Of a stretch of DNA of 21,531 bases, positions 19,730-21,531 are shown piece after piece. Source of the DNA: Profundicola sp964553105 (GTDB lineage Bacteria > Bacteroidota > Bacteroidia > Flavobacteriales > Weeksellaceae); NCBI GenBank assembly GCA_964553105.1, contig CAZKJO010000039.1, forward strand, positions 1 through 21,531, in the 5' to 3' direction. A program made the position numbers and the translations under genes. Positions within the stretch are counted from its first letter, which is position 1, and the number at the start of each line of letters is the position of its first letter. The notes under the pieces were generated by a model. It was not told the origin of the DNA. It searched no databases and saw only the letters and a program-made list of their open reading frames with translations.

Positions 19730-21531
19730 ATGCAATATCATCCATCCGAAATAGAGTCAAAATGGCAAAAGTTTTGGGCTGAAAATCAAACTTTCAAAGC
19801 CGAAAACAAATCAGACAAACCTAAATATTATGTTTTAGACATGTTCCCTTATCCATCTGGAGCGGGATTGCATGTTGGACATCCACTAGGATATATTGCG
19901 TCTGATATTTATGCGCGTTACAAAAGACATCAAGGATTTAACGTATTGCACCCGATGGGATATGATTCATTTGGTTTGCCAGCTGAGCAATATGCCATTC
20001 AAACAGGGCAACATCCTGCGCTTACTACCCAAGAAAACATTGAGCGCTACCGCGAACAGTTAGATAAAATTGGTTTTTCATTTGATTGGAGTAGAGAAGT
20101 AAGAACTTCTAATCCAGATTACTACAAATGGACTCAATGGATTTTTATTCAATTATTCAACTCATACTATTGCAAAAAAACTAATCAAGCACGTCCAATC
20201 GACGAGTTAGTTGAGGTTTTTGAAATGGAAGGAAACGTAAATATTGAAGCCGAAACTTCTCAAGAAACAACTTTTGGGTTCGATGAGTGGAATAATTTTA
20301 CAGAAAAAGAAAAATCAGATATTTTATTAAACTACCGATTGACTTATTTAGCTGAAGCTGAAGTGAATTGGTGTCCTGCCTTAGGAACTGTTTTGGCCAA
20401 TGATGAGGTAGTGAATGGTGTTTCTGAAAGAGGTGGACATCCTGTAGAACGCAAAAAAATGACGCAATGGATGATGCGTATTACGGCTTACGCTGAGCGT
20501 TTATTAAACGGAATCACCTACAATGAAAAAGCATTGGATTGGGCCGACGCTTTAAAAGAAAGTCAAAAGAACTGGATTGGAAAAAGTAAAGGAGCTCTAG
20601 TTGAGTTTAAAGTTGCTAAATCAGAAGATACGATTAAAGTATTTACTACGCGTCCTGATACGATTTTTGGAGTTTCTTATATGACTTTGGCTCCAGAGCA
20701 TCCACTAGTTCAGGAAATTACTACAGCTGATAAAAAAGGTGCAGTTGAAGCTTATATCCAAAAAACAGCTAAGCGTAGTGAACGAGAAAGAATGGCTGAT
20801 GTTAAAAGCATTTCGGGAGAATTTACCGGAGCTTATGCGCTTCATCCATTTACAGGAAAGCAAATTCCGATTTGGATTGGTGATTATGTTTTAGCAAGCT
20901 ACGGAACAGGTGCTGTTATGGCAGTTCCAGCTGGTGACGAGCGAGATCATGCTTTTGCTTCGCATTTTGGATTGGAAATTATAGATATTTTTAAGGATAC
21001 AGACGTTTCGGAGAATGCTTACACCGACAAAGAAGGCGATGTAGTTCTTCAGAATTCTGATTTTTTAGATGGATTAACTGTGAAAGAGGCTTTAGCTAAA
21101 TCCATTGAAGCATTAGAAGAGAAAAAGTTAGGATTAGGACAGGTTAATTACCGCTTACGCGATGCCGTATTTAGCCGTCAACGCTATTGGGGAGAGCCAG
21201 TTCCTATGTATTTTAAAAATGGAATTCCAACGCCAATTCCTACAGAATGTTTACCTCTTCAATTGCCAGAAGTAGATGAATATTTACCAACGGAAACAGG
21301 TGAGCCGCCATTAGGTAGAGCTACGGATTGGGCTTGGAGTGAATTTAAGCAAGAAGTGGTTAAAAATGAGTTTATAGACCATAAAAATGTTTTTCCTTTA
21401 GAATTAAACACTATGCCCGGTTGGGCGGGTAGTTCTTGGTATTTATTCCGCTACATGGATGCGAATAATGAGAATGAATTTGCATCGAAAGAAGCCTTAG
21501 ATTATTGGGAAAATGTAGATTTATACATCGG
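19730..21531 (+). CDS. leuS: Leucyl-tRNA synthetase (N-terminal 600 residues, cut by window end)
   Basis: The ATG at 19730 opens a frame running past the window end; 600 full codons are present. The enzyme charges tRNA-Leu with leucine. The class I HIGH-type motif is in FPYPSGAGLHVGHPLGY (HVGH, 48-51). VNWCPALGTVLANDEVV (about 212-228) follows, then the CP1 editing domain with TTRPDT (306-311) and GTGAVMAVPAGDERD (GDERD, 402-406), and finally RYWGEPVP and NTMPGWAGSSWYLFRYMD. KMSKS lies beyond the window. Between Cys148 and about residue 205 an extra acidic segment (ARPIDELVEVFEMEGNV onward) is inserted relative to E. coli; I recall it as usual in Bacteroidetes. The zinc-ligand cysteines seen in E. 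coli after the NWCP motif are not present here (GGHPVERKK). A -7 box at 19702 precedes it. Confidence 0.96.
   Translation, partial: MQYHPSEIESKWQKFWAENQTFKAENKSDKPKYYVLDMFPYPSGAGLHVGHPLGYIASDIYARYKRHQGFNVLHPMGYDSFGLPAEQYAIQTGQHPALTTQENIERYREQLDKIGFSFDWSREVRTSNPDYYKWTQWIFIQLFNSYYCKKTNQARPIDELVEVFEMEGNVNIEAETSQETTFGFDEWNNFTEKEKSDILLNYRLTYLAEAEVNWCPALGTVLANDEVVNGVSERGGHPVERKKMTQWMMRITAYAERLLNGITYNEKALDWADALKESQKNWIGKSKGALVEFKVAKSEDTIKVFTTRPDTIFGVSYMTLAPEHPLVQEITTADKKGAVEAYIQKTAKRSERERMADVKSISGEFTGAYALHPFTGKQIPIWIGDYVLASYGTGAVMAVPAGDERDHAFASHFGLEIIDIFKDTDVSENAYTDKEGDVVLQNSDFLDGLTVKEALAKSIEALEEKKLGLGQVNYRLRDAVFSRQRYWGEPVPMYFKNGIPTPIPTECLPLQLPEVDEYLPTETGEPPLGRATDWAWSEFKQEVVKNEFIDHKNVFPLELNTMPGWAGSSWYLFRYMDANNENEFASKEALDYWENVDLYI

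Overview
The window looks like a core-genome stretch from a member of Bacteroidetes, most likely family Flavobacteriaceae. The grounds are low GC, genes preceded by TAnnTTTG-like -7 boxes instead of Shine-Dalgarno sequences, and a run of families typical of that group (DUF4837, DUF4254, paired DUF3857 proteins, DUF5522, DUF4136, an EnvC-type M23 protein next to TatA, and a LeuRS with the Bacteroidetes insertion). Genus cannot be fixed from the sequence alone. It is a draft scaffold: three runs of exactly 100 N (10366-10465, 12014-12113, 19306-19405) are placeholder gaps. The first is flanked by the same 55 bp on both sides, so it is probably an artefact.

Layout. 1-2408 (+): the end of an EnvC-like cell-wall hydrolase activator, TatA, a DUF4837 lipoprotein and a DUF4254 protein, the last two overlapping by ATGA. 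2477-6659 (+): two secreted DUF3857/transglutaminase-like proteins and a MazG-like nucleotide pyrophosphohydrolase, closed by a strong terminator. 6741-9578 (+): aroA, a Bcp-type peroxiredoxin and recA, closed by a textbook terminator. 9618-10351 (-): a 59-aa two-helix membrane protein not previously listed, and a 107-aa protein with an HExxH motif. 10596-12811 (+): a 55-aa Cys-rich DUF5522 protein, a DUF4136 lipoprotein, an acidic protein broken by a gap, and rsmI. 12808-13880 (-): a VOC protein and a Gmad2-domain lipoprotein, convergent with rsmI. 14108-15302 (-): a DEDDy 3'-5' exonuclease translationally coupled to a YkgJ-type Cys-cluster protein. 15544-19630 (+): Mn-type superoxide dismutase, an S9 prolyl oligopeptidase lipoprotein, an alpha/beta hydrolase and a small gapped gene. 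19730-end (+): the first 600 codons of leuS.

How it works together. The content is housekeeping: envelope maintenance and export (EnvC, TatA, several lipoproteins, secreted transglutaminase-like proteins), aromatic amino-acid synthesis (AroA), oxidative-stress defence (Bcp, SOD), DNA repair (RecA, exonuclease), rRNA modification (RsmI) and translation (LeuRS). I see no prophage, insertion sequence, CRISPR array, tRNA or rRNA, and no clear undescribed system. The points most worth a second look are the duplicated gap flanks, the new small membrane protein, the compact HExxH protein, the pair of transglutaminase-like proteins in which only one keeps its cysteine, and a nested inverted repeat covering the start of the first of that pair.
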